64,000 nt of DNA, from contig CANFLU010000001.1 in assembly GCA_947447975.1 (NCBI GenBank), positions 186,001 to 250,000 on the forward strand, read 5' to 3'. The stretch is from Comamonadaceae bacterium. GTDB lineage: Bacteria; Pseudomonadota; Gammaproteobacteria; Burkholderiales; Burkholderiaceae_C. Position numbers and translations under genes: made by a program. Below, one piece after another: positions 29,069 through 38,100 of the stretch. Numbering within the stretch: position 1 is the first letter of the stretch; each line of letters opens with the position of its first letter. The notes beneath the pieces are model-generated. The model saw only the letters and a list, made by a program, of their open reading frames with translations, did no database searches and had not been told where the DNA came from.

Positions 29069-29917
29069 ATGACTACCCGCCTGACGCTGGCTATACAAGA
29101 GCATTTTGAGCAGCTCTCGCCCAGCGAGCGCAAATTGGCCAAGCTCTTATTGGATCGCGCCGACGACATGCTCACCTATTCGGCCACCGAGCTGGCGGCC
29201 ATGGCCGATGTGTCTAAGGCCACGGCGGCGCGTTTGTTTCGCAGTCTGGGTTATGCCGATTTCAACGAGGTGCGTTTGCAAGCGCGCGAAGAGCGTAACC
29301 TGGCCCCGCCGTTTCAGGCGCCGCGCCTGTCAGGGGCAAGGGCACCCGTGCGCGCCCACAGCATCAGCGCGCATTTGCAAACCGAGTCGGAAAGTCTGGC
29401 GCGCACCTTCGAGTCCCTGCGCAGCGACACCTTGCTGGCAGCCGCCAGCGTGTTGGCCAAGGCGCCCAAAGTCTGGCTACTGGGGCTGGGCATGGACGAG
29501 GGTCTGATGCGTTTTGTGCGCCCGCAGCTGGCGCGTATTCGGCCCGAGGTCTATGCGCTGGGCATGCAAAGCGGCGTCTGGGCCGAAGACTTGGCGATGG
29601 CAGGCCCGCGCGATGCGCTGCTGCTCATCATGACCCAACCCCGCGACAGTGCTATGGACCGCCTTGCCGCACACGCTGGCACCACCCGCGTGCAAACCGT
29701 GGCCGTGGTCGATGTGCGCCATAGCGCATGGGCGCAGCGCTTCTCCAGCGTGGTGCTGCCCTGCTACAGCAGCAGCACCGATTACGCCTTCTCCGCTATG
29801 GCGGCCACCAGCATGTTGCAACTGCTCAGCCACCACGTCGCTATGCGTTTGGGCAAACGCGCCCAGCAACGCCAGCAACTGGTAGACGACATCGCGCAGG
29901 AGCTAGGCGGCGATTAG
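29069..29917 (+). CDS. MurR/RpiR family transcriptional regulator
   Basis: 282-residue regulator. The N-terminal RpiR helix-turn-helix (about 1-77) has LSPSERKLAKLLLDRADDM and VSKATAARLFRSLGYADF. The C-terminal SIS sugar-isomerase domain (about 120-260) has VWLLGLGMDEG and ALLLIMTQPRD. SIS domains of this family usually sense phosphosugars, but members next to transport operons sense diverse metabolites. It is divergent from the transporter operon, so it very probably regulates it. The ATG at 29069 is used because it starts the conserved HTH domain; the upstream extension is not homologous-looking. It is convergent with the capA-like gene, 21 bases away. Confidence 0.9.
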   Translation: MTTRLTLAIQEHFEQLSPSERKLAKLLLDRADDMLTYSATELAAMADVSKATAARLFRSLGYADFNEVRLQAREERNLAPPFQAPRLSGARAPVRAHSISAHLQTESESLARTFESLRSDTLLAAASVLAKAPKVWLLGLGMDEGLMRFVRPQLARIRPEVYALGMQSGVWAEDLAMAGPRDALLLIMTQPRDSAMDRLAAHAGTTRVQTVAVVDVRHSAWAQRFSSVVLPCYSSSTDYAFSAMAATSMLQLLSHHVAMRLGKRAQQRQQLVDDIAQELGGD

Positions 29918-29938
29918 CTCGGGCGGGCTCGCTGGTCT

Positions 29939-31021
29939 TTACTTCAGCGTCGGATCTGCCAGCACCTTGCCCGGCTTGGGTAAGCCAGTGGGGCCGATGT
30001 GCGAAACGTGGGCCTCTACTTTTTGAACCCCGTTTTTGTCCAACTCCATGCGCAAGGCCCAGCCAATGTAGTTGATGGGCAGCGGAAAGCCGTCGAACAC
30101 AAAATTGCCCAGGCTGTAAAAAATCGGCTTGCCCTTGTAGCGCTCTGTATCCTGCAACTGGTGCGGGTGGCCGCCGATCACGGCGTCGGCGCCAGCGTCG
30201 ATCATCAGGCGTGCCAACTGGCGTTGGCGGTCATTGGCAATGGGCTCTTCCCATCCCCAGTGCATCACCGGAATCACGACATCGGCTTTGTACACCGCGC
30301 GCGCGGCGCGGATGTCGCGCAGCACTTGCGAATCCTCGCTCCAGGCCACGCCCGGTCGGTCGGTGTCGGCTTCAAAACTGCGCGGTTGAAACTCGTCGTA
30401 ACCCAGGATAGCCACGCGCACGCCTTTGCGCTCGATGATCCAGGGCGTATGCGCCTCGGTCAGGTTCATACCGCCGCCATAGAAGCCGATTTGATTTTGC
30501 TTGAGCAAACCCAGCATCTGCGCAAAAGCCTGCGGCCCGAAGTCGCCCGAATGGTTGTTGGCCAAGCCCACCGCGTCAAAGTGGCGCTGGATGTACTTTA
30601 AAGCGCGCGGATGCACGCGAAACACATTGGGCTTGTCGTCCTCTGGGCTGCCGGTGGTGGCGACCACGCATTCCAGGTTGCCGATGCGTATGTCCGCCCC
30701 CGCAAACAAACGGGCAAAGCCGGCATACGGGTCCTGCCCTTTGCGCATGGCGTCCATGGGCCCGTCTTCCAGCATCATGTCGCCCACGACCACCAGGGAC
30801 AAAGGCCCTTCAGCGTCCGGCCTGCGCGCCGGAGCGTTGGCCGGCGCTTTGGCCGTGCGGTGAACTTTGTGTGGGTGCTGCGTCTTGGCGTGGGTTTTGG
30901 ACTTGGCAGGTTTGTCTGTGACTGGTGTTGCGCCCGCTTCTGCGGCTGTCACCGGCGGCGTAGCAAATGCCAGCAGTAAAGCGCCAGCGGCGAGCGCGGC
31001 AAAAAGTGTGCTGCGCATCAT
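29939..31021 (-). CDS. CapA family metallophosphatase-like protein
   Basis: 360-residue exported protein of the PgsA/CapA type (poly-gamma-glutamate capsule synthesis family, calcineurin-like fold). A signal peptide (ending about VTAAEA) and a Lys/His/Pro-rich linker are followed by VVGDMMLEDGPMD, IGNLECVVATTG, GLANNHSGDFGPQA, VMHWGWEE and GGHPHQLQ, the metal-site blocks of the fold. No other capsule genes are nearby, so a role in poly-gamma-glutamate is doubtful; periplasmic phosphatase activity is a looser inference. The start at 31021 has GAGGTGG upstream and overlaps the stop of the preceding gene by 4 bases (ATGA). Confidence 0.87.
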   Translation of the reverse strand: MMRSTLFAALAAGALLLAFATPPVTAAEAGATPVTDKPAKSKTHAKTQHPHKVHRTAKAPANAPARRPDAEGPLSLVVVGDMMLEDGPMDAMRKGQDPYAGFARLFAGADIRIGNLECVVATTGSPEDDKPNVFRVHPRALKYIQRHFDAVGLANNHSGDFGPQAFAQMLGLLKQNQIGFYGGGMNLTEAHTPWIIERKGVRVAILGYDEFQPRSFEADTDRPGVAWSEDSQVLRDIRAARAVYKADVVIPVMHWGWEEPIANDRQRQLARLMIDAGADAVIGGHPHQLQDTERYKGKPIFYSLGNFVFDGFPLPINYIGWALRMELDKNGVQKVEAHVSHIGPTGLPKPGKVLADPTLK

Positions 31022-31482
31022 GGCGCCACCTCGGCCAGGGCGCATTGGTATTGCAGCTCTTTGCCTAGCAACGGCGAGTACAAAGAAACCCGGCCCGTCA
31101 GGGCATCAGGCTTGGGCGCGGTCTGCGCCACCGGCTGTAAAAAACGCGTGTGCTGCATGACCATGGGCTGGCGGCGTGTGTTGTAGTACACGTACAAGTT
31201 AATGCTCTCCAGGCCAGAGGCGCCACCGGCATCCGGCCCTGCGGCTAGCACTATGGCCTTAAAGCGAAAGCGATTGCCAATGGCCACCGCCTCGGTGGTG
31301 TAGGGGTCGGTCACCACGCCAAAGGTCTTGTGGTGGGTTTCGGAGTTCACGTCAAAGCTGCACTGCAACTGCGGTGCGGCCCGCGCGGCCAGCGGGCAGG
31401 CCAGCAGGGCAAGGCCGAGCGCGGCGGCGGCGGTTTGCAGCGGGCGCTGTGCTTGGAGTCGAGGGAGGAGGTCAAGGGCCAT
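31018..31482 (-). CDS. Hypothetical exported protein upstream of capA-like gene
   Basis: 154-residue protein that I do not assign to a family. A signal peptide is visible (hydrophobic run AALGLALLACPLA, cleavage after AARA at about residue 35). The mature part opens with PQLQCSFDVNSE, contains a second Cys near the end (LQYQCALAEVAP) that could form a disulfide with it, and has an aromatic-rich INLYVYYNTRRQPM segment suggesting a beta-sandwich. Its stop overlaps the start of the capA-like gene, so the two are translationally coupled and may work together in the periplasm. The start at 31482 has no clear ribosome site; a longer N-terminus is possible. Confidence 0.6.
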   Translation of the reverse strand: MALDLLPRLQAQRPLQTAAAALGLALLACPLAARAAPQLQCSFDVNSETHHKTFGVVTDPYTTEAVAIGNRFRFKAIVLAAGPDAGGASGLESINLYVYYNTRRQPMVMQHTRFLQPVAQTAPKPDALTGRVSLYSPLLGKELQYQCALAEVAP

Positions 31483-31669
31483 GGGGTGCGGGGTGGAAAT
31501 GGCGACGGGGGGAGTGTATGCGGGCCGTGCTGAAGGTGGTCCCGTTTCACAACCTATCCTCTTTCGAAAAACTGGCAGGCGCTGTGGATGCGGACGCATC
31601 GGGAGTGATTCTGCGAGCGCGAATAATTCATCGAATTAGAAGTAGCCGGCGAAGCGTCCGTGATATGCT

Positions 31670-31703
31670 TTTTTCATCGCTACAGCCCTTGTTCGATGAA
31701 AAA
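31670..31703. other. Perfect 10-bp inverted repeat before the riboswitch
   Basis: TTTTTCATCG (31670-31679) and CGATGAAAAA (31694-31703) are exact complements around a 14-base loop, immediately 5' of the GEMM aptamer core. It could be an operator or a 5'-terminal RNA hairpin. A TATGCT at 31664-31669 may belong to a -10 element just upstream. The rest of 31483-31669 shows no gene. Confidence 0.4.
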
Positions 31704-31704
31704 G

Positions 31705-31800
31705 AAAATTGAAGGGCAAACCCGGTGAAAACCGCTGACGCAAAGCCACCGAACTAAAGCGCCAGCCATTGGCGCAACGTCAGCGGGGCCGCTAGATGGG
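31705..31800 (+). ncRNA. GEMM-I (cyclic-di-GMP class I) riboswitch
   Basis: The conserved blocks occur in order: AGGGCAAACC (31713-31722), a GAAA tetraloop (31727-31730), GACGCAAAGCCACCG, CTAAAG, a variable CGCCAGCCATTGGCG hairpin, then GTCAGCGGGG, closely following the Vibrio Vc2 aptamer. The second G of AGGG corresponds to Vc2 G20, the form associated with cyclic-di-GMP; the cGAMP-responsive variants have A there. It sits 51 bases ahead of the glycosidase start. A competing stem GGCCGC/GCGGCC (about 31787-31816) links the aptamer's 3' end with the leader and could be the expression platform. Confidence 0.88.
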
Positions 31801-31851
31801 ATGGGCACATGCGGCCTGACTCCAAACTCCTCGGACCCGCAAACAAACACC

Positions 31852-32610
31852 ATGAAAAATTTATTTTCCACCCTGGCCTTTGCCCTAATGAGCCTCGCCA
31901 TGCTCGGCCAAAGCCAAGCCGCCGATACCAAAAAAGGGATTGGCTTGGCGGAGTCCCAAGGCTTGGGTGATAGCCAGCTGCAAGACTTGCAGGTCGCTTG
32001 GTATTACAACTGGGGCCCGCAATCGCAGATCAAAACCCGCGTTCCATTCGTACCCATGGCATTTAGCCCGGCGAGCATTGCCAAGCTGCCTAGCAATGTG
32101 CCGATCGTGCTGGGTTTTAACGAACCAGATAATGCTAAGCAGTCCGATTTGCGAGTTTCTGACGCGGTAGCTGCATGGCCCAGCCTGCAAGCCCGTGCAC
32201 AGTCGCTAGGTGCGCCCGCTACGGCGGGCAACCCGCTCAAAAAAGCCTCGTGGCTGGACGAATTCATGCGCGCAGCGCCTAAGGTCGATTTCATTACCTT
32301 ACATTGGTACAAAGGTGTGAACGCCAAGCAGTTCATCGCGGATGTGCAAGCTTTGTGTGACACCTATAAAAAGCCCGTTTGGGTCACCGAGTTCGCTCCA
32401 CAGACTGCGGGGGGCGCACGCGAGAAACCCGATCGCTTTACGCAAGAGCAGGTTGATGCGTTTATGCAGACCACTATCGCTTGGATGGAAAATTCATCCT
32501 GCGTACAGCGCTACGCTTGGCATGACGCCAAGCTTGGTACATCTAAACTTTTCGACGGACAGGAACTTAGTGCCACGGGCAAGACGTATGCCCGCCTTGG
32601 CCAAAGGTAA
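31852..32610 (+). CDS. Secreted GH128-type glycosyl hydrolase under riboswitch control
   Basis: 252-residue exported protein with a signal peptide ending QSQAA at about 24. The domain is the Asl1-like/GH128 glycosyl hydrolase catalytic fold: AWYYNWG (49-55), GFNEPD with the predicted acid/base Glu91, HWY (151-153) and VWVTEFA with the predicted nucleophile Glu180. GH128 enzymes cut beta-1,3-glucans. The actual polysaccharide here is unknown and could be the cell's own matrix. A GEMM-I riboswitch lies in its leader, so expression should follow intracellular cyclic-di-GMP. The start has only a poor ribosome site (ACCCGCAAACAAACACC), as expected if translation is RNA-controlled. Confidence 0.83.
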   Translation: MKNLFSTLAFALMSLAMLGQSQAADTKKGIGLAESQGLGDSQLQDLQVAWYYNWGPQSQIKTRVPFVPMAFSPASIAKLPSNVPIVLGFNEPDNAKQSDLRVSDAVAAWPSLQARAQSLGAPATAGNPLKKASWLDEFMRAAPKVDFITLHWYKGVNAKQFIADVQALCDTYKKPVWVTEFAPQTAGGAREKPDRFTQEQVDAFMQTTIAWMENSSCVQRYAWHDAKLGTSKLFDGQELSATGKTYARLGQR

Positions 32611-32685
32611 GCAGTGCGGTTCAAGCTGATTGCGCCAGCCATCAAGGCTTGCCTTACAGTAGGCATGCAACAACGCTGCCTTTCC

Positions 32686-33618
32686 ATGTCCCCCGTCCCC
32701 ACGCATATCGTCCTCCTAGGCGGCATCAATATGGATGTCTCCGTCTACGCCCACCATGCTTTGCGCGCGTGCGATTCCAACCCAGGGCGGGTGCAGTGCA
32801 GCCCCGGTGGCGTGGCACGCAATGTGGCGGAGAACTTGTTGCGTCTTGGGGTGGATGCGCGATTGCTAGGGGTCCTCGGCGACGACGTGTTCGGCCAGGC
32901 TTTGTGGCAATCTGGAGCGGCCATGGGGTTGGACATGCGCGCTTGCCTAACGCTGCCTGGTCAGCGTAGCGCCACCTATGTGTGCTTGCACCAAGCCGAT
33001 GGCGATATGGATGTGGCGGTGAACGACATGGACATCATGGATGCGCTCACGCCCGCGCTCTTGCAGCCGCAGATGGCCCTGTTGCGCAGCGCAGCGGTGC
33101 TGGTGGCGGACTGCAATTTGCGCCCCGATGTGTGGCAATGGCTGGCCGCCGAGGCGGCACACCCGGCGCTGTTTGCTGAGGCAGTGTCTGTAGCTAAGTG
33201 CGCACGCTTGGGCCCGGTGCTGCAGCATATCCACACGCTCAAAGCCAATCGCCTAGAGGCGCAGGCTTTGTGTAGCCGCGCCATTGATAGTGTGCAGGAG
33301 GCGTGCGATGCCGCGCTGGACTTGCACCGCCAGGGCGTAGGCCGGGTGTTGATCAGCTTGGGCGCCCAAGGCGTGGCCTGGTGCGATGCCGATGGCCGCT
33401 GTGGCCACTGCGCGGCGCGGGCAGTGCCGGTGCTCAGTGCCACGGGCGCGGGCGATGCGTTGATGGGCGGCTTGGTGTATGGTCACTTGCAGGGCTGGCC
33501 TCTGGAGGCGGCGCTGGAATGGGCCATGGCCTGTGCCGAAATCACTTTAGGCAGCCCCGCAGCCAATGCCCCGACGCTGAGCGTGCAGGCCGTACAAAAC
33601 TATTTGCAACACACCTGA
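32686..33618 (+). CDS. psuK: PfkB family kinase, probable pseudouridine kinase
   Basis: 311-residue ribokinase-fold kinase. The N-terminal VLLGGINMDV and SPGGVARNVAENLLRLG and the C-terminal LSATGATG-type anion hole (LSATGAGDALMGG, with the catalytic Asp) mark the PfkB family. It phosphorylates pseudouridine to its 5'-phosphate if the pairing with psuG two bases downstream holds, which is the main evidence for the substrate. A GTG-initiated frame begins at 32614, but the ATG at 32686 starts at the conserved first strand and is preferred. An additional ATG at 32665 is a further option. It follows the GH128 gene by about 75 bases, with no terminator seen. Confidence 0.87.
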   Translation: MSPVPTHIVLLGGINMDVSVYAHHALRACDSNPGRVQCSPGGVARNVAENLLRLGVDARLLGVLGDDVFGQALWQSGAAMGLDMRACLTLPGQRSATYVCLHQADGDMDVAVNDMDIMDALTPALLQPQMALLRSAAVLVADCNLRPDVWQWLAAEAAHPALFAEAVSVAKCARLGPVLQHIHTLKANRLEAQALCSRAIDSVQEACDAALDLHRQGVGRVLISLGAQGVAWCDADGRCGHCAARAVPVLSATGAGDALMGGLVYGHLQGWPLEAALEWAMACAEITLGSPAANAPTLSVQAVQNYLQHT

Positions 33619-33620
33619 CT

Positions 33621-34541
33621 ATGAATCCGAATTTAGACATCGCCCCCGAAGTGCAAGCCGCACTGGCCCAAGGGCAGGCGGTGGTGGCTTTGGAGTCCAC
33701 CATCATTTCGCACGGCATGCCGTTTCCGCAAAACGTCGAGACGGCACTACGGGTCGAGGCCGAGGTGCGCGCCCATGGCGCCGTGCCTGCCACAGTGGCT
33801 ATCGTGCAAGGGCGATTGCAAGCGGGTTTGTCGGTAGCGCAGATAGAGCGTCTGGGCCGCGCGGGGCATGCGGTGACCAAGGTGAGTCGCCGTGACATGG
33901 GTTTTGTGGTGGCCGCAGGCGCCGATGGCGCAACCACCGTGGCCGCGACCATGCGTATCGCCGCGCTGGCGGGCATACGCGTGTTTGCTACGGGTGGTAT
34001 CGGTGGCGTGCACCGGGGCGCCGAGCAGAGTTTCGATATTTCGGCGGACTTACAAGAGCTGGCGCAAACCCAGGTCGCCGTGGTCTGCGCGGGCGCAAAG
34101 TCCATACTCGATTTGCGCTTAACGCTGGAGTACCTAGAGACCCAAGGCGTGCCGGTGGTGGGCTATCAAACCGAAGCGCTACCCGCATTTTTTACCCGCG
34201 AGAGTGGTTTTAAGGTGGACTACCGGCTGGATTCGGCGCAGGCAATAGCGGCGGCTATGCGCGCCCAGTGGGCGCTGGGTCTGCCCGGCGGCATGGTGGT
34301 GGCCAACCCGATTCCGCAAGCGCATGCCATGGAGCGCGACACCATAGACCGCGCCATAGCCCAGGCCCTGCAAGAATCCGCTGCGCAAGGCATTAGCGGC
34401 AAAGCTAGCACCCCGTTTTTATTGGCACGGGTTAACGAACTTACTGGCGGCGACAGCCTAAGCGCCAATATCGCGCTGGTGCTCAACAATTCCCGCCTCG
34501 CCTCGTCTATTGCGCTGGCGTATGCAGCGATCGGCAATTGA
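33621..34541 (+). CDS. psuG: Pseudouridine-5'-phosphate glycosidase
   Basis: 306-residue enzyme that splits the C-C glycosidic bond of pseudouridine 5'-phosphate to uracil and ribose 5-phosphate. Family motifs are clear: VVALESTIISHGMPFPQN, DMGFVVAAGADGATTVAATM, FATGGIGGVHRGAE, CAGAKSILDL and MVVANPIPQAHAM, which include the Lys, Asp and His residues of the active site. It starts two bases after the psuK stop, so the pair is translationally coupled. Together they recycle pseudouridine from RNA turnover. Length matches the E. coli enzyme (312). It is convergent with the Lrp-type gene. Confidence 0.95.
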   Translation: MNPNLDIAPEVQAALAQGQAVVALESTIISHGMPFPQNVETALRVEAEVRAHGAVPATVAIVQGRLQAGLSVAQIERLGRAGHAVTKVSRRDMGFVVAAGADGATTVAATMRIAALAGIRVFATGGIGGVHRGAEQSFDISADLQELAQTQVAVVCAGAKSILDLRLTLEYLETQGVPVVGYQTEALPAFFTRESGFKVDYRLDSAQAIAAAMRAQWALGLPGGMVVANPIPQAHAMERDTIDRAIAQALQESAAQGISGKASTPFLLARVNELTGGDSLSANIALVLNNSRLASSIALAYAAIGN

Positions 34542-34570
34542 ACGGGCCGCACACCCGGGCGAGCGGTGCA

Positions 34571-35050
34571 TCATCCCTTCAGTGGGATGTGGGTACTGTT
34601 TTTCACTTCTTCCATCACCGCGTAGGTGCGGGTCTCGCGCACGCCAGGTAGTTGCCAGAGCACGGTGCCGGCGAAGTCGCGGTAGGCGGCCATGTCGGCC
34701 ATGCGGGTTTTGAGCAGGTAGTCAAAGCCGCCCGCCACCATATGGCACTCCATGATTTCGGGGCGCACTTGCACGGCGGCCTTGAAGGCCTCAAACACAT
34801 GTGGCGTGGTGTGGTCCAGCAGCACTTCTACGAACACCATCAGGCCCGCGCCCAACTTGTCAGGGTTTAGGTGCGCCTGGTAGCCCAGGATAAAACCCTC
34901 TTTGCCCAGGCGCTGCACCCGCGCCAACACAGCGGTGGGCGACAAGGCCACCGTCTCGGCCAGCTTGAGGTTGGAGATGCGCCCGTCCTCCTGCAAGGCA
35001 CGCAGGATCTTCAGGTCGGTCCGATCCAGGTTGGCAGCAACTGCGGTCAT
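34571..35050 (-). CDS. Lrp/AsnC family regulator, likely controls putA
   Basis: 159-residue Lrp-type regulator. An N-terminal winged helix (DLKILRALQEDGRISNLKLA, LSPTAVLARVQRL) and a C-terminal RAM ligand domain (FVEVLLDHTTPHVFEAF, GGFDYLLKTRMADMAAYR) are complete. Family members next to putA (PutR-like) activate it in response to proline. This gene is divergent from putA across 114 AT-rich bases, which fits that role. Regulation by proline or leucine is inference. Length is typical. Confidence 0.92.
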   Translation of the reverse strand: MTAVAANLDRTDLKILRALQEDGRISNLKLAETVALSPTAVLARVQRLGKEGFILGYQAHLNPDKLGAGLMVFVEVLLDHTTPHVFEAFKAAVQVRPEIMECHMVAGGFDYLLKTRMADMAAYRDFAGTVLWQLPGVRETRTYAVMEEVKNSTHIPLKG

Positions 35051-35164
35051 ATATGAATTATTCGCTATAAAGTGATAAAAATAAAGATAAATATTTGCTG
35101 TAAATAATGGGAATATAGCGTTTTACACCAAGCATGCGGCCCGCCGGCTGCAGGAGCAAGCCCT
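35051..35164. promoter_or_regulatory. Divergent AT-rich control region, lrp-type gene / putA
   Basis: The stretch 35050-35120 is strikingly AT-rich for this genome (ATAAAGTGATAAAAATAAAG, TAAATATTTGCTGTAAATAA). It probably holds both promoters and an Lrp-type binding site, since Lrp proteins favour bendable AT tracts. CAGGAG at 35151-35156 is the putA ribosome site. Confidence 0.55.
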
Positions 35165-38100
35165 ATGTTGATGCAGCAACGCCTTCCTAACCCCTACCGT
35201 CCCGAAGCCGATATCGTGGCCCAGCGCCTGCGCAGCTTGCAAGACAAGTTGGACTGGTCTGCCGCCGCCCAAGTGGCCGCGCCCTGGGTGCAAACCGTGC
35301 GCGACCATCCCGCTCCGTTTTGGGCCATGGAGAGCTTATTGCAGGAGTACCCGATTTCCAGCGCCGAGGGTCTCGCGTTGATGCGCCTGGCCGAAGCGCT
35401 CTTACGCGTGCCCGACATGGACACCGCCATCGCCCTGACCGCCGACCAGCTTGGCCGCGCTGATTTTGCGCAGTCCGGGGACCAGGTGCTGGCGCGTTTA
35501 TCGCGCGCGGCCATTGCCATGTCCAAACACTTTTTACCCGATGCGCAAGGTGCCGGTGGTAGCGGCTTGATGGGCCGTTTGGGCGCACACACCGTGGTTG
35601 CTGCCACGCTACGCGCAGTGCAGTTGCTAGGCCGCCAATTTGTGCTGGGCCAGACCATGGCCGAGGCCATGCGCCATGCTGACAGCGCACGCCAGGCGCA
35701 AAGCCAGGGTCTGCGTTTTTCATACGACATGCTGGGTGAAGGTGCGCGGACCGCCGCCGATGCGCAGCGCTATTTGCAAAGCTATAGCGATGCGATAGCC
35801 GCCTTGGCGCAGACCGCCGTGCCAGGGCGTGGGCCGCAGGGCAACGACGGCATCAGCATCAAGCTCAGCGCACTGCACCCGCGCTACGAAGAGGGCCAAA
35901 GCGCGCGCGTTATGGCAGAACTGCTGCCACGCTTGTGGGACTTGTGCGAACAGGCGGCGCGCGCCCATATCAACCTCACGATTGATGCCGAAGAGGTAGA
36001 TCGCCTGGAGTTGTCGCTCGAGGTGTTAGAGGCTTTGCTACCGCGTGTAGCGCAGCATTGGCCGCAGTGGCGCGGCCTGGGCCTGGCTTTGCAGGCTTAC
36101 CAGAGCCGCGCGCTGGAGCTGGTACACACCGTGGTGGCCATGGCGCGCCGGCACCGCGTCGGCCTGATGTGCCGTTTGGTGAAAGGAGCGTATTGGGACG
36201 CTGAAATCAAACGCGCCCAAGAGCTGGGGCTACCGCATTACCCGGTGTTCACGCACAAACACCATACCGATATTTCCTACCTGGCCTGCGCTTGGGCGCT
36301 GTTGGACGCGCCCGATGTGATTTACCCTCAATTTGCCACGCACAACGCGGCCACGATAGCGGCAATCATGCAAATGGGCGCACGCAGTGGCGGTGCGTTT
36401 GAGTTGCAACGCCTGCACGGTATGGGCGAGGGCGTGTACCGTGAGGTGCTGAAAAACCCGCTCATGGCTTGCCGCGTGTATGCGCCAGTAGGAGCGCACA
36501 AAGACTTGCTCGCCTACTTGGTGCGCCGCTTGTTGGAAAACGGTGCCAACTCATCATTTGTGCATCAGCTGGCCGACCCGAACTTGAGTGTGCGCGATTT
36601 GCTGATCTCACCGTTGCGCCTGGAATCCTTGGGCGCTTTGCCCCAACCGCCGCACTTATTTGGCAGCGGCGAAGGCGTACGCGCCAATAGTGGGGGGATG
36701 GACTTCACCGTGCCCGCCATGCGAGCACCCTACCTGCAAGCCCTGGCACAAACCAGGCCTGGAGCACCAGCACAGGCGACGGTGCAGGATGTACACCACG
36801 CGATGCAGCGTGCAGCAGCCAGCTTTAAGACCTGGTCCCGCACGTCAGTGGAGGAGCGCAGCGCCGCCTTGCTGCGCGCCGCCGATAGTCTGGAACAACA
36901 AAGCCCGCAGCTGTGCGCTTTGCTGGTGCACGAGGCCCACAAAACTTGGGGCGATGCGCAATCTGAAGTGCGCGAAGCGGTGGACTTTTTGCGCTACTAC
37001 GCGCACGAGGCCCTGCGCATCATGCAGCCGCTGTTTATGCCTGTGGCCCACGCTTATGAATGGTCAGGCGCGGGTGCCGCAACCAGCACATCCGCTGCGC
37101 AAGCGGGCGGTGCACCCTGGCTACCCGGCGTGACCGGCGAAACCAACACATTGCAATTGTGCGGGCGTGGCGTGTGGGTGTGCATCAGCCCCTGGAATTT
37201 TCCGCTGGCTATTTTTATGGGTCAGATCGCTGCGGCCTTGGCCAGCGGAAATACGGTGTTGGCCAAGCCTGCCGAGCAAACCCCGCAGATTGCGGCAGAG
37301 GCAGTGCGTTTACTGCATGTTGCAGGCATCCCGCATGACGCATTGCACTTGATGCATGGGCCGGGTGAGACCGTAGGTGCGGCCCTGGTAGCGCAAAGCG
37401 GCGTGGCAGGCGTGGTGTTTACCGGTTCCACCGAGGTAGCCAAAATCATCCAGCGTGCGCTTGCCGCCAAGCCTGGCCCCATCGTGCCACTGATTGCCGA
37501 GACGGGCGGCATTAATGCCATGGTGGTGGACTCGTCCGCACTACCCGAACAAGTGGTGGACGCGGTGCTAAGCAGCGCATTCCGGTCTGCCGGGCAACGC
37601 TGTTCGGCGCTGCGCCTTTTGTGCGTGCATGCCGATATCGCAGACACCGTGTTGGAGATGTTGCAAGGCGCCGCGCAGCAATTGCGTGTGGGTGACCCGG
37701 CAGACCTGGCGACCGATTTGGGGCCAGTTATCGACGCAGAGGCAGCAGCCACACTGCAAGCGCATATCGCGCGCCTGCATGCGCGCCACACCTGTTTGTT
37801 TGGCCCAGCGTGGCAAACCGCTTTGGCGCAAGATGGCTGCACCCTGGCGCACCGCATTTGCCCGCACGCTTACGAGGTGCAAAGCGTTGCCGATGTGGAT
37901 ACCGAAATATTTGGTCCGGTATTGCAGGTGCTGCGCTGGCAGGGCAACCCGCTCGATACTATCGAACAGATCAACGACCTGGGCTACGGTTTGACGCTGG
38001 GCATCCAAACCCGCATTGACAGCCGCGCACAAGCCATGGCGCAAGCGGCGCATATCGGCAACGTCTATATCAACCGCAATATGATCGGGGCGGTGGTCGG

